Notes: a model not told the origin generated them from the letters alone. 64,000 nt of DNA from Sialis fuliginosa (GCA_961205875.1 OY540809.1:12102267-12166266), one strand, 5' to 3'. Counted from the first letter of the stretch, positions 12,561 to 25,086 are shown. A program made the numbers and translations.

Positions 12561-13485
12561 TTTATTGTAGCAAAAGTAGTACAATTTAATTTGACCATTA
12601 ACTAGCCATAATATACTTTCAGTTCACTATTTTATTTAAATATTCGTTCAGAAATGTTTCTCCGTACAGGGAAAAACATCCCCTGCATATGTATTATTTA
12701 TACGCGCCTTACTTCTGTCCTCCTCACTTCGTTTTCTTTCTCTTTCACACAAATACTAAATAAATATTGTAGTACGTGGATAACTGTATTCCACCTGAAA
12801 CCCGTTGTGTTACTAAGGTCATTTTATTTCAGTAATGTAGATAGATCATTGCGACGGTGATTCCTGAATAATTTTTTAAAAGAGGGCGTAAATTAAAAAA
12901 AAGTGAACATAGATAATTCATATTTAAATTCTGTATACAAGCTTTTGAAATTCTCTTTTTACTTCCATGTTCTGAAATAAATGAAAGTATTGTAATACCG
13001 TCGAAAAATCCTGTCCGAGATAAGAGCAGATTCTGATTGTACTACCTTCAAAACTTAAAGAAAAGTTGATTTCCGCATGGCGGCTGTGCGTGTATCCGTG
13101 TGTCTGGATGTAGAATTTTCTTTCGTTCACGATAACTACTGTAAAAATACACCGATTTGAATTATTTTTGAGTAAAATGTTTATCTTAGTGAGTACTTTA
13201 GACCTGTTGATTTTGGTGCTAATCGGATTAGGGGTTTTGGAAATATTCGAAATTTTGTAATTTTTATCGTCTAAAAAGTGAACGTTTTATCTCACTAATT
13301 TTAATAAGAGTTGGTACATTTATAGTTCAATTGAACCTAAGAGACACTTATTATTTGTACGTGTATAAACAGCTATTGAAAGGTTGAAAACCACCCTCAA
13401 AATTTGAATTTTAAATACTAATTAATACGTCACTACTTCATGTTGCCTTGGAAACAAATGCAACTAAATTCAAACTGTCAAATTA
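12561..13485. other. Unassigned AT-rich DNA
   Basis: No recognisable gene or element. Small frames at 12654-12860 (+) and 12924-13130 (-) show no domain. Confidence 0.4.
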
Positions 13486-13487
13486 TA

Positions 13488-13601
13488 CTCTATTTCATTT
13501 AAGAATGCTACTAGCAGTGGTTGCTGGGGTTTTGACGTTACGATTCGGGCATTTAACCGTCAAAAACCACGGCAACCACTGCATTCTTAAATGAAATAGA
13601 G
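13488..13601. mobile_element. 114-bp palindromic MITE
   Basis: The left end CTCTATTTCATTTAAGAATG is repeated inverted at the right end. Inner arms 'cagtggttgc' and 'gcaaccactg' extend the hairpin around a loop of about 20 bases. TA flanks both ends (13486-13487, 13602-13603). Confidence 0.85.
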
Positions 13602-13675
13602 TATAGTTATTCTACGCATCTGTTTTATGTTTTCCACATTAGGACATTAGAAAATTAATATTTATAATACAAAAG

Positions 13676-13785
13676 TGAGTTTTATTTCTGACAAATCCAT
13701 TGAAATTTTTCATATATTAAAAATTATTTAAAAATATATTTAAGAACATGGAAGTCATGTATGGCACTCCATACCGATATTTTTT
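13676..13785 (+). repeat. Dispersed repeat M, copy 1
   Basis: 'gttttatttctgacaaatcc' through 'ccata.cgatattt' recurs at 36156-36260 with small differences. Nature unknown. Confidence 0.55.
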
Positions 13786-14134
13786 TCAAAATACAACACA
13801 AAAGTATGTTAAAATATATACACGGATCTATAATGTATGTATATCGTTCTTTTGATGGTAAAAAGGTATTTCAGGAGTAACATAAGCTGTCAGAAATGAG
13901 ATGGTTTGAGTGTCAAGGAAAAATAAATGTGTGTGTTTTTTTACATAAGTATCATGGATGTTCACAACGTGTGTAAATGTTTGCAGAGGCGTACTGGTTA
14001 TTTTTTTTATCAGTTAGTAATAAACCATTTATACAGTGGTGTAACTACCGTGAAGTTATTTGGACAGGTTGCTTTAGGTGCACGATTACTGAAGGCGCAT
14101 TGGACCCAGATACAAATTTAATGTTTAATAATTA
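13786..14134. other. Unassigned DNA
   Basis: No element ends are visible. The 64-codon frame at 13927-14121 has no recognisable domain. Confidence 0.35.
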
Positions 14135-14333
14135 GACAGCGCACGCGAATATATCTCTCCGATGATTATTTTTTTACGACTTCATGAAAACATTATACAC
14201 CGAAACCTTCCTCGTGAAACACTATATCTATTAGCGAAAACCGGAATGAAATCCGGTCAGTAGTTACTGAGAAAATCGTACACAGACAGACAGACGCAGC
14301 AGGAGACTTTGTTTTATACTATGTATAGATAGA
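14135..14333 (+). repeat. Dispersed repeat C, copy 1
   Basis: It has the sequence order 'cagcgcacgc', 'tctccgatgatt', 'ttatacacc.aaaccttcc', 'gtgaaacactat', 'cagtagttactgagaaaatc', 'gggactttgttttat'. Copies are at 36886-37096, 38558-38665 (3' part) and 50250-50455. Common insect genomes carry similar short repeats ending 'ttttatactatgtatagat'; SINE or Helitron origin is not settled. Confidence 0.65.
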
Positions 14334-14346
14334 AATAAATCTTGAC

Positions 14347-14986
14347 TAGAGCTGTACATAAGTACAAAAAAAATTTACTTAAGTACAAGTACAATTACAT
14401 TTAATAACTGTATTTAAGTACAAGTTTAAAGTACTTTTTCAGTATTTAAATACAAGTACTTAAGTGCAATATATGTTTAAAAAAAATAAGAAAACATCAA
14501 AATGTGATTGCAATTTCATATATTATATCTAGTACAATATTATACTAACTGTATTGGTCTATCAGCAACTTCCCATTCCATCTTGTGTCATATACACATA
14601 CAATACACGCACTACACATTCTCCAAAATAAAAACCAACCACGAAGGAGCTGTCTGAAAAGGCCAAGCCAGCAGACATAAATGGATGAAGAAGAATAATA
14701 CTTACTGTTATGATTTAGAAATATCGTCTGTAAAATTTGTTTGGGACCTCATCAGTTCTGTATTTCTTACACGAACTTTCGAGGCTTATGTCTCCTTGGC
14801 TTTTTGTTACATTCGTAATTTCTGTACGAGTATGTACACCGTATGTTAATATACATATGAAAGTAGCTAATATTTTTCAAACGTGTTGTGTTTTAGGTAG
14901 ATTCCTTTTGATACTAAAACAGTTTTCAAATAATTTCTATTTAATTATTTTTTATATAAAAAGTTTACAGTAACTTTACAGCTCTA
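14347..14986. mobile_element. Probable hAT-like element
   Basis: TAGAGCTGTAC at the left and TTACAGCTCTA at the right are inverted. The left subterminal region is an array of 'aagtacaagtac', seen in some hAT elements. I could not match an 8-bp duplication across the ends, so limits are provisional. Confidence 0.5.
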
Positions 14987-15309
14987 CCATTAACTGTAAA
15001 ATTACTTAAGTTTTTCTACATTATTAGGCTATATTTAATTTTAACACAAATTGCTTTTATTTTAATGACATTTTTTTTACATATTATGTTATTGCGTCAA
15101 AACTTTTCTGGGTATTGCTTTGTGTAAATAAAATTGTTTTCCACTTTTAATTATTTTTATACATGCTTCATTCAATACCTTTATGGTATTCAATAGCTTT
15201 CATATCAATATCCATGATTTACATTGCCAAAGTCGACGAAATCGACACAAATAAAATTGTATTGTATTTTTGGTGTTTTGCTAATATTTAGTATAACGTT
15301 TGAATGTGA
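14987..15309. other. AT-rich DNA, nothing recognised
   Basis: A short gap between a possible hAT element and repeat G. Confidence 0.4.
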
Positions 15310-15720
15310 TCCTTTATATAGATGCCTTTCAAAAAATCAGCTTGTTCATCTGGTTATTCAAAATTTAATCTTAATATGTATATACAAATTTTGGTAATAT
15401 ATATCATATGTATCATCAACACGCCTAAACCATTGGACGTATCGAAACCATATTCACACCATATGTTCGTTTGGTCCTCTGATAAGTTTATAGATTTTTT
15501 GGACCCGGTAGGTGGCGCTGAGGTCGAAATATTTCGATTAATTTGTATGTATGGTTCGATTTGGTTCATATTCAGAATATATGTTAGTTACGTAGAAAGA
15601 TATGTATATAAAGAAATAATGGACCCGATAGCGCTAGAGTCGAGATATTTACGAAAATGTGTATTTATGGTCTGATTTTTAAACAAATTATTTTCGGGCA
15701 GAACAATGTTTGCCGAGTCA
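15310..15720 (+). repeat. Dispersed repeat G, copy 1
   Basis: It matches 18590-19000 in inverted orientation: 'gacgtatcgaaaccatattc', 'accatatgttcgtttgg', 'ggacccgatag.gc.ctagagtcgagatattta', 'gggcagaacaa.gtttgccgagt'. Within each copy a block of about 190 bp is repeated ('ggacccggtaggtggcgctg' and 'ggacccgatagcgctagag'). The frames on both strands here are by-products of the repeat. Confidence 0.65.
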
Positions 15721-15735
15721 GCTATTATTGCTATA

Positions 15736-16142
15736 CAGTGTATTGCAAGTTGATTAAGCCATAGGAAATTTAACATGGGGACAATTAGAAGTGTTGTAGT
15801 AACCTTTGATCGAATTTAACGATGTGTGATTGGTGCATTTTGAAATGCCGCCACAAAATTTTGTAAAATTGTTTAGTATTTTGTTTTCAATTTTATATCT
15901 GCCAAAAAATATTATTATAATTTTATCTAGGATGCTTACTTTAATTTCATTAATGTATTTTATTCTTTATTAATGTTGAAAACAAAATACTGTTGATTAA
16001 TTTAAAATTTATCAGTTAGTTTCGAGGCGGCATTTCAAAATGCACCAATCACACATCGTTAAATTTGACCAAAGGCTACTACAACATTTCTAATTGTCCC
16101 CATCTTAAATTTCCTATGGCTTAATCAACTTGGAATACACTG
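15736..16142. mobile_element. 407-bp MITE with about 118-bp TIRs
   Basis: Both ends start CAGTGTATT and stay inverted-identical to 'gcattttgaaatgccgcc' with few mismatches. TA flanks (15734-15735, 16143-16144) point to a Tc1/mariner-type source. It sits at the edge of repeat G copy 1. No coding frame. Confidence 0.9.
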
Positions 16143-16144
16143 TA

Positions 16145-17296
16145 TATGTATACAGAATCTAATTCGATTCTAACTTGAATACGATTGAATGTAAGAGACA
16201 AGTCATTAGATAGTTATCTAATGATCCTATTATTGAACTTTTATTATTTTTTATCTGTTTATGACATGTTTTTGTACAATTATTGTGACAGCTGATAACA
16301 TATTTTATTTGCTTAATATATTTTTGTATTTTTATTTAAGATATTATATTCTTGTCATTGAGCCAAATTCTTGTAATTCATAGTTTGTATAGTTCAATAT
16401 TTTAATTAAGTTCCCTTTTTCTGTTTAATACCCGGTTTCACCAACAATATCTAACAGTTATAGGTTTGGACAATTAAAACCCTTCTGAGTTGAAGATATT
16501 TGCTTGAAAGAGACACAAAAAACAGTTGCTCTAGTCAGAAATGATCTATTTTTTAATTGAAACCGCGGGCATTTTAGTGTGGATTTTTTTTTCAAAATGT
16601 AAACTACATCTTCACATTCACCCAATTATTTATATTATATTTTAGGTTCTTAGATCTATATAATATGTTATTTTACTTTTTTTTTATAAAAATGAAAATG
16701 ATTTTATTTTGAAATAAACGCGGGTGAAAATGCAGGAAGTTACTAGCTAACTAAAAATTGCCTTTCTTATGACCGGATTACAGCCGAGCTAACAAAATTT
16801 TCTAGCTTGCTAGTACTTTAAAACGGAGTATCCAACTTATTTGACAGTTCTCTTGAAAATTCATGAGGTGTCTGACAAATTTCGCGCACGCGTGATGAAT
16901 AAACACCAACGGTATTAAAACAGTGATGTGATATGAAAATTATCTTGTACAACCAGAGTCGCCAACTGTGTTACAATAAGTTGAAAACTTATTGAAACTT
17001 TTGTAAAAAAAAAATTTCAATACAATTTCATTAATATTCAACGAAACTAGAGCACTTTAAATAAAACCTTAAAATTTGAGAACAAGTCGCCATTATTTCT
17101 AAACAATTGAATGTATGAAAAAAAATTTTTCACAAAAGTTTCTTACTTTTTTATGATCTTTAAAATTATGTACTTTTGGATATACCGTTCTATTTGATTT
17201 CGCTGAGAAACGGGCATGTACCCCTCAAACTACCCCTCAAGGGGGGTTTTAAGGGGTTGAAAATATTTTCCTGAATTTCTTTAGGGTCGATATATA
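16145..17296. other. AT-rich DNA with a lone repeat tip
   Basis: 'taatacccggtttcaccaac' near 16428 looks like a single MITE end, but no partner was found. Otherwise nothing is recognised. Confidence 0.4.
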
Positions 17297-17419
17297 CACT
17301 GAGAAAAAAAATATTTATTATTATTAATTTACAATACGTAATAGAAATTTCGGACACTGTTTATGAATAAAACTTCCAACACATTTCTTGTAAATTTGAC
17401 TCGGAAATTTTTGACAGTG
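17297..17419. mobile_element. Miniature relative of the CACTA-like element
   Basis: It starts CACTGAGAAAAAAAATATT and ends TTTTTGACAGTG, with TA either side. Read from its right end, CACTGTCAAAAATTTCC, then 'ttacaagaaatgtgttggaa', parallels the right end of the 26091-32449 element (CACTGTCAAAAATTTCT, then 'ttacaaaaatgtgtaggaa'). An internal CACTGT is also present. It is 123 bp with no coding. Confidence 0.65.
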
Positions 17420-18589
17420 TATGTATTATATAGTAATTTTTTTATCATAAAACTCTATCTTCAATAGTTTCGGCGTACAACATAGTGGAACACCCGGTAA
17501 ATGCATTCGTACTACATATGAGAAACAAAATACATCCAATATGATGTTCTGTTAAATGATGACGGGCAGCCAACATTGGTCTCTCGAGAATTGCAAAGAT
17601 CAATATTTGTATATATGGGTTTATAAAAAGTTTTTACCCAACAAGTTGTAATAATTTTTTAACCCGTACCGAGGTGAAAAATAAAAATTGATCTCTGCGG
17701 CAGTGTTATATGATATGACTATAAATAGAACGAATTCAAAAATCACTGTTGTATAATTGATTCAATACTTATTAATGAGCTTTCCAAAATTTTGAAAATA
17801 TTAAAACTTTAAGAAGCCGAACGGTTTGAGATACAAACCTGCGGTTTGAAAATTTCAACTTTCCATGTCATTTTCTATGTAATGAACATACTTTTAACGA
17901 AATCTAAAACCCAAAAAAAATTCGTCAAATTACATGATTCAAAAACAAATTTTCATAAAAATCAACTTAAAGATAAGAAAATAAGATCAACATCATAATT
18001 TACTATATATAATATATATTTTAAATTTTATAATCATCGAGGGGCCCGATGATTATAAAATTTGGTTGCCCTTTTTGCCCATAATATAACTCACCACTCG
18101 ATATGTCTATATGTATGTATAATGTATATTAAAATTAAATAAAATTTTAAAATAATTAACAATAAAATTAAATTGACAGTTTATTTTTTTAAGGAAAGTA
18201 TGATAGAAGACTCGGAGAAATCGACACTTTTTATTAATGAATCTTTCATATATTATAAATAATTTTAAAAGTTATTTAAAAAAACACAATTAATTACAGG
18301 TAGTAATTTGAAAAAAACTGTAATAAAATATGAGCGTCCACCGCGTGTATTTGACAAAATATGTTTCTTATGGATCCTTGACAAATTATAACAAAGTGTC
18401 AAGTACAGATATGTCGTGTCCGTAACACAAAGCATGTTAAATACGAAATGGAGACAAGTCTTTCTGGATATTATCGTTTTATAAACGCATGAAATATTGT
18501 TATTTTAATACAATAAAATAAAATAAAATATTCATAAACAGGTACAGATTCAATAAACGAACAATGATCAACTTTCTGTTGATAAATGT
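17420..18589. other. Unassigned AT-rich DNA
   Basis: It includes the inverted pair 'ttttataatcatcg' and 'cgatgattataaaatt' around 18027-18061 (hairpin flanking ggggccc). No gene is recognised. Confidence 0.4.
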
Positions 18590-19000
18590 TGTTCTTTATA
18601 TCCATGCTAGTTAACTCGGCAAACGTTGTTCTGCCCAAAAATAATTTATTTAAAATACACATTTTCGTAAATATCTCGACTCCAGCGCCATCTATCGGGT
18701 CCAAAAAGGATGAACTTATTGGAGCACCAAACGAACATATGGTGTGAATATGGTTTCGATACGTCCAGTGGTTAGGACTGATGATCGCACATACTAAAAA
18801 TCAACGTTTTGATATATTTTTTATATAGAAAAAATTTAAAAAATCGAAATATCTCGACCCCAGCTTCACCTACGGGGCCCAAAAAATCTATAAACTTATT
18901 GAAGCATCAAACTAATATATGGTGTGAATATGGCTTCGATACGTCCAGTAATTTAGGCCTGATGAGGTACGCATCAACGTTTTTATATATTAAGATTTTG
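18590..19000 (-). repeat. Dispersed repeat G, copy 2 (inverted)
   Basis: This is the reverse complement of the block described at 15310-15720. It again has the roughly 190-bp internal duplication, with 'gacccgatagatggcgctg' and the 'catatggtgtgaatatgg' motif appearing twice. With copy 1 it forms a large inverted pair about 3 kb apart. Confidence 0.65.
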
Positions 19001-20760
19001 ATATCCGCCCAATTCAAGTTGAGAAACCTTAAAATAACAAATGTAATTACAAATTTCTTATAATTATACACCCTAAACTTTTAGGTAGTATGGATATACA
19101 AACTGAAAACATTTAATTAAATATTTTCTCTTACTTTAATAAAAATAAATAATCATTTATTTTCTATTATTATAAAAAAATACGAACCCTACCAATATTA
19201 TTTAAATTTCAAATAAGAACATGTAGTCAAGGAAGCAAAAGATAAGCTCTCTCTCTACTCTATCTGCGAGGTATTAAATATAAATGACAACCCATTGATA
19301 GTTCTAATCAATGTACATGAATGATCTTGACGCATGCACGTTAAATATAAATCAGCAATTTAAAATAAATTATGACAAGTTAATCTCATATAAAATACAT
19401 AACATTTACATAATTATATAATTATTACCACGGCTCTAAAATCCCGAACAAATTAAAACGATTTGACACCTAGCAGATAGCGTTAGCTTAGACTTAACTT
19501 TTTCTCTCGAGCAAATTCTTTATAATACCGGAAATGAAAGTATTTGCACTTACATGTTTATTTACTTCAGCAGTTACATTTGTTTTTTATCTGGTCTTTA
19601 AAGATCAACTATCATGCCTTCGAGATAATAGGTTTATAATTATTTATTAATGTCTCTAATCATAAAATATTTAACGAATCGATACTTACACTTTTCTTGT
19701 ATAATTCATACAATTCATTTTTCTGTCTAAATATATTTGGCTATTGATTATACCGGAAAATAAGAAGTAGAAAGGGACAATTGCGTTAAAGGGTTTTTAT
19801 TGTTTTATATGTTTGTTTGACATCTACAAATGATAAAATCACAAAGGGGGTGAAAAACTTTTTATGGAAAAAAATATTTTTTGTTGAGTGTTTTTACAGT
19901 CATTCGAGTCAACAACCAAAAATATTTTTCCCATAAAAACTTTTGCATCCCCTTGCAACCCCTAAGGGATTGATTTTTGGGAAATTTTGAAATACGTGTT
20001 TCATTATTTTATTATTTTAGAGTATCAAGTAAATTCTACAAAAAAAAAATTGTTTTCCCATACAAATTTGTACACCTTCTTTCACCATCGTAGGGGTTGA
20101 ATTTCGAAAAATCCTTTCTTAGTGAGTGCTTACGTAATAAAAGGAAGACATCCCTGAAATTTCACGTTTTTAGATAAAAAAAATATTTTTTGTGCATATC
20201 GACATATGAGAGCAAATGCGGTAAAAAATGACAAAAAATAATAAATTTTGAATTTCTATATCACAGCCAATTTTCATCAAAAAAAAAATTTTCGACTAGC
20301 CGTTTTGACGGGCGTGGCTTCTACTTTTCTTTTCTCAAAACATCTCCTATAACCTATCTTTACTCAGAACAAAGTTATGAGCTATTTAGTAAATATTTGA
20401 AAAATTTGTGATTTTTTTATATTATTTTTATTTGTTTTTTGAATATTTCTTGTATATATATTTTTTTTTTATTTTAAATTTTCCATTTTGATGGGAAATA
20501 CAATTTTCTACAAAAAATTATTTTTGTAGAAATTGTCCAACTGAGTGGCGTATCTTCGAAATCTATTCAAATTCTGATAAAATTTAAATGGGACCACACC
20601 GTGAGTTACTCTTTAAAACAAACAAAAATCATCCAAATCGGTGCATACTTAACAGAGTTATGCCCGAACATTCATAAAAAATACCTATTGTCGAATTGAG
20701 AACCTCCTATTTTTTTTAAGATAAATATTTAACGTAAACTTATATCACTTACATATAGTA
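19001..20760. other. AT-rich DNA with diffuse repeats
   Basis: From about 19840 to 20340 there are repeated 'cataaaaacttttgcacccc..' and 'aggggttgaatttcgaaaaa' phrases typical of decayed dispersed repeats. 20530-20690 matches 58500-58650 ('gagtggc.tatcttc', 'atcggtgcata', 'agttatgcc'). No gene is recognised. Confidence 0.45.
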
Positions 20761-21098
20761 GAGGGAATAGAAACAAAATAAAGTGATGAATAGTGATGCA
20801 TTCGGGAAGTTGGATTTTGGCATGTGTTCACAAGAAAGTATATAAAAAAAGTCTACAATTAAAATTATAATTATTTTAATTTTTTTTTTATTTTCCTACG
20901 ACCTATAGAACCGGAGATATTTCAAGAAAAGTGTAGCGATACACTCGAAATGTATCAAAAATGCACAATTATGCAATTTTCCTGGGACGCACATGGCCGA
21001 TTTTACAAAAATTTTGATTTTCAATATACACATATAAAGAGAAAATCCAAAAAAATTCAACATCCCGAATGCATCACTTCAAAATGCTAATTTCCCTC
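20761..21098. mobile_element. 338-bp TA-flanked MITE
   Basis: GAGGGAA at the left pairs with TTCCCTC at the right, followed inward by 'gtgatgcattcggga.gttg' in both arms. TA lies on each side (20759-20760, 21099-21100). No coding frame. Confidence 0.8.
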
Positions 21099-22199
21099 TA
21101 CAAATAATAAGTATGTTACCTATTTACTCAAAATCTAAAAACGGATTAGAAGTACTAAATAAAAATAGCTTTGTTTTGAAACATTTGCAATATTTTTGGG
21201 TTTTCAATAATACATGTCGGTATTTTATTTGTAACGACTTCAGAGGTAAAAAAACACTTGACGAAGCAATGAAATGTCACTAATAACAAAGATCCTGTCC
21301 TTTTGTATTTGCGTTTGAACATTTTGTGTTGTTTTCATTCCATCAGTACAAAAGAAATGATTTGATTGTGTTTTTCTAGAGTTCCTTCTTTTGAAGTTAA
21401 ATAATTTGAATAAAACGCGGTATTGCATTTATTAGACTCAAAAAAACTTATTTCGACGAATTAGTTATTTTTTCTTTGGGAAGGGGGCTTTGGCAACCAA
21501 TTTGAAACAGATGCTCTCTAAAAATTGTTAATTATATTTGTGTAATTCATTAAAATAAATTTAAATACAATATACGAGTATATTCGAATTATGTTATCTT
21601 TTTTGAATTTTGGTCGTTGTTTATGTATTTTTTTATATTGTTTCAGATGTCTGTGGCATCGATGCTGCGAAACGTCAAATCGTAACGTAAGTAAAATCAT
21701 GGAATTTTTAAGATGGTTGATTATATAAAATGTTAATTAATATCATTCAATAAGTATCTTAAATCTTAAATGTGTGTAAATCCAGAATACGTAAATACTA
21801 CACATTTTTAGTTTCTTTTAAAAAGTAATAAATTTGTAATGTACAATGTAATACATTCTCGTACTCATATGTTTCAACTTTAAACATGTAAAATAATTTC
21901 ACATGCTCGAGAAATATTGTCAATTCGTGATGTAGAATTTTATTTGGAATTTCTCGCTATTCTCACCGTTCGCAGTCATAATTCTTATCTAACGTTACTC
22001 CATTTCCTTGTTAAAACGTAAATATTCACTGCAACAACTTTCTAAACATTCAGATTCTACAAAATTATGTAACTCTACATTATGTAGGTATGACATTAAT
22101 AAGGATTAGTTATTCTAATTATATGATCAAGCGGAATTGTCTGAAACGAAAATTATAATGTCACTTATTAAAATTGTACAAATTATTGTTTAAAATATA
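21099..22199. other. AT-rich DNA, nothing recognised
   Basis: The short minus-strand frames at 21240-21700 have no domain or second copy. Confidence 0.4.
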
Positions 22200-22512
22200 C
22201 TCACTGTTACCCGCGGCTTCGCTCGCGTGGATTTCGAAACCCCCATACCCATTTTTTTCCGCCGGATCAAATAAAACTAATTACAACCCTTCACATGTAA
22301 CGGGGAGTAAAATATCAATTACTAAAAAAAAAATTCCCTATACAAATTTTTCCGCCCCCTTCCAATTCCTTATGGGTTGAATTTTCAAAATACGAAGTAG
22401 CCTATGTCCTTCCTCGGCATGCTAGCTATCCCACTGCCAAATTTCATCAAGATCGGTTCAACGGTTTAGCCGTGAAAAGGCAATAAACAGACAGAGAGAC
22501 AGTTAATAAACT
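22200..22512 (-). mobile_element. Helitron-like element, minus strand, 5' end changed
   Basis: Read on the minus strand it has 'cacggctaaaccgttgaacc', 'gatgaaatttggca', 'aggacataggctactt', then the 3' hairpin 'cgcgagcgaagccgcg' and GGGTAACAG. The terminal tetranucleotide is altered (GTGAGT). The usual TCCATACTAATATTATAAA start is absent. Confidence 0.72.
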
Positions 22513-22551
22513 AGTGTGTGCTTTATAATTTTTTTTCTAATTTTTATTTTG

Positions 22552-22614
22552 ACTCGTGGAATCCCCGAACTACCGAACCCCGGGGTTCTTCGAAGCACAG
22601 TTTAAAGACCACTG
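22552..22614. mobile_element. hAT right-end fragment
   Basis: It ends CACAGTTTAAAGACCACTG, preceded by 'gaaccccggggttc', like the ends of CAGTGGT-type hAT elements. No matching left end was found. Confidence 0.5.
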
Positions 22615-23039
22615 ATTTAGGACGATTAAAATGGAACATCCTGTACATTATCTGCGGTATCCTGCAACACATCTAAATATAAATTTATATAATTAGTTAG
22701 TTAATACAAAAATAAATAGTGTAGCAATGCACCACAAAAAATTGAATAGTAATTAATGTTGGGCGGAACAAACAACTTGTACCCCGGATGTTTTTCACGA
22801 AGTAGTGGCAGAAAGAAAGCAAAATGAAATGTAGTGCTTTTAACAAGCAAATATATCGACGCGATCTTATATATTTTTTGTTTTTCTCGTGATTCCCTCT
22901 TATCGGTTCTATTATACTGGCTTCATTGAATGAGAAAATTGCATTTACTGAACCATTTCTTCAATTCAATGTTTTTGTTTTCATTTTTGATTTTTAAATA
23001 AATCATGTATATGTCTATAATGTGTTGTTTATTTTTTTA
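22615..23039. other. Unassigned DNA
   Basis: It begins with a tip 'gaacatcctgta' like the right end of the 940-1115 MITE. The rest is unrecognised. Confidence 0.35.
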
Positions 23040-23041
23040 TA

Positions 23042-23396
23042 AGGTACTGGTACCAGTCTTGGATATCACCTCTGTAATGGCTATTTTTAAATTAAATGTA
23101 CTTAATTAGAAATATTTGTTGATATTTGATTACTACCATTTCTGAATATTAATCTATTTTTCTGCTTTACATTGTTTCAAATTTGACGATTTTTTCTTTT
23201 ATATTTTTGTATCGTAATACTTATCATTTTGTAATCATTACCAATTGTCCATAACTGGGTATCTATTAATGGTTTTACTTTATCCATTACCGAAGAAACA
23301 ACATAAACAAAACAAAAAACTATAATTAAAAAAAAAACTTTATTTGCGGACTTTTGTACCTTGCTTTGAAAGGATCCAACACTGATGCCAGTACTT
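23042..23396. mobile_element. TA-flanked MITE H, copy 1 (355 bp)
   Basis: The ends AGGTACTGGTACCAGT and ACTGATGCCAGTACTT are inverted, with TA outside. The interior ('tacttatcattttgtaatca', 'tggttttactttatccatta', 'tatttgcggactt') is shared with 47985-48539, a longer copy. Confidence 0.85.
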
Positions 23397-23398
23397 TA

Positions 23399-24449
23399 TA
23401 TAAAATAATATGCTGCATAGAATGTTATACCTACTCGATTTTAAAATTCACTGATGTAGAAAACATATGAAATAACTGTTAACCCTTGAATACACGGGAT
23501 ACGTCGCTACATAGAAATTGAATTTTTAAAATATGTATCTGCTATAAATATACCTATATATACTTTAAATAAATCGATCTTTCAAAAAATACTCACCAAT
23601 TTTTTCTTTACCAATAATAAATTAATTCTTAACTGATAGCACCATTTTTCTAGGAAATAATTTCTTTAAAAACTTTTACTAATGAATATTTTAGAAAATA
23701 TAAGCAATATTCCGTATTTTTTACTCACCCTGTATAATTAAAACACTACAGCGTATAAGAAAGTCCTGTGTCACCCATGGGAGATTTTTTCTATAGGTTT
23801 GCTCAAAATTCAAAATGGTATATTTATTAAAAATATGATGTATAAAACCTAAAAATAAAAATATACTTACCACAGTAAACATATTCCTTGTATTGATTTT
23901 ACAAAACATACATTGTCGCTACCTTTAATTAATATCCGGCCTCATTTCTCAGAACAGTATTTATATTTACGTACTGTTATTTATATTAGAACAATACAGG
24001 AATATCATAACCATAGATATCGATGCTAGCGCCGGAAAGCAATTTTGCTGTAGGCGGCAAAACCCAATTTATAATTACTAACGGTTTTTACTCCTTTAAT
24101 AATAATATAATTATTGCATTCCATTATTTGATAACAAAATTCCTACAACAATTTTTAGATAAAACAAGTAGTTAGAGAACAATCTTTTTTCAAAAAATTT
24201 TAATATTTTTTTGTGTCTAAAATTGTAATTTTGGCATTTACAGCAAAACTTCCAGCATCGATATGTATTTAATTTTTTACTTACATTTTGTTTTGTTTTT
24301 ACATTTTTATATTTACATAAACTGTATAAAAAAACTGTTATAATCATGAAAAAATACGAACGGAACTATACGTGTTGCGGATCCCTGAATCACAAACAAC
24401 CATTATCTTAATGACATCTGAGTGTCTGTCTGTGAACATCTTACAGCCA
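23399..24449. other. AT-rich DNA, possible lone piggyBac-like tip
   Basis: TTAACCCTTGAATACACGG near 23481 resembles a piggyBac left end, but no mirrored TTAA end follows. Small minus-strand frames (23721-23909, 24111-24347) show no domain. Confidence 0.35.
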
Positions 24450-24562
24450 AAATCGGAGCAAACTTAGGGTATTATTCTAAACTACATTTATAACATCCTG
24501 TGAGTAGCACAACTGTACCTAAAAATTCCTATTTAAGATACTTTTTAGCCTATACAGCCTGG
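24450..24562 (-). mobile_element. Fragment of element Q (minus), empty site
   Basis: It is the reverse complement of 6721-6785 joined to 8498-8530: 'aatcggagcaaacttagggt', 'attctaaactacatttata', 'cctgtgagtag', 'cctatacagcct'. It lacks the fold-back insertion and so serves as its empty target. Confidence 0.72.
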
Positions 24563-24633
24563 ACTATACCGTTCAAGTAAATATACATATCATATCAATA
24601 AAGACATACCAAATACATAATATGTATACTTGG

Positions 24634-25086
24634 CATACGTTTTAGCTTTGGATCAAAAATTAACTGTCCCAAAATTTCAGACTCATAGACCAAACCTGTG
24701 GACGACCCAGACCGAGTCTTAACATGGTAAAAATTACTTTTTTACTTGGGCGTGAATATCTCGTTGAAAATTTTTTTTTTTTAATTCTCAGAGCAATATT
24801 TTGTAGAGAATTAAGTGCTCAATTCATAAATCCAATAAATTTTAAGAAATATTTGTTTAAAAGCACTTAGAATCTTTTTTGTAAGAAATTTAATTCTCTA
24901 TGATATACTGCTGTAAGAAATCAAAATAAATAAAAAAATTAACGAGATATTCACGCATAAGTAAAAAAGTTTTTTTCCGCAGGTTTGATCTATGAGTCTG
25001 AAATTTTGGGACAGTTAACTTTTGATCCAAAGCTAAAACATAGGCCAATGGGACCGAAAAAATAAAAATTAAAAAAAACACCCTAA
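24634..25086. mobile_element. Fold-back element I, copy 1
   Basis: Arms 24634-24775 and 24938-25075 are inverted ('ttttagctttggatcaaaa', 'cccaaaatttcagactcata', 'gtgaatatctcgtt') around a loop of about 160 bp. The right arm continues to 'aacaccctaa'. One arm recurs alone at 58655-58849. No coding. Confidence 0.7.

Noticed and set aside
15322-15675. 117-codon frame
   Set aside because: It lies in dispersed repeat G; the inverted copy at 18590-19000 does not keep the frame.
16428-16460. MITE beginning 'acccggtttcaccaac'
   Set aside because: No inverted partner or duplication could be found in the following sequence.
23477-23520. piggyBac element starting TTAACCCTTGAAT
   Set aside because: No mirrored end with TTAA within the next kilobase; likely chance or a lone remnant.
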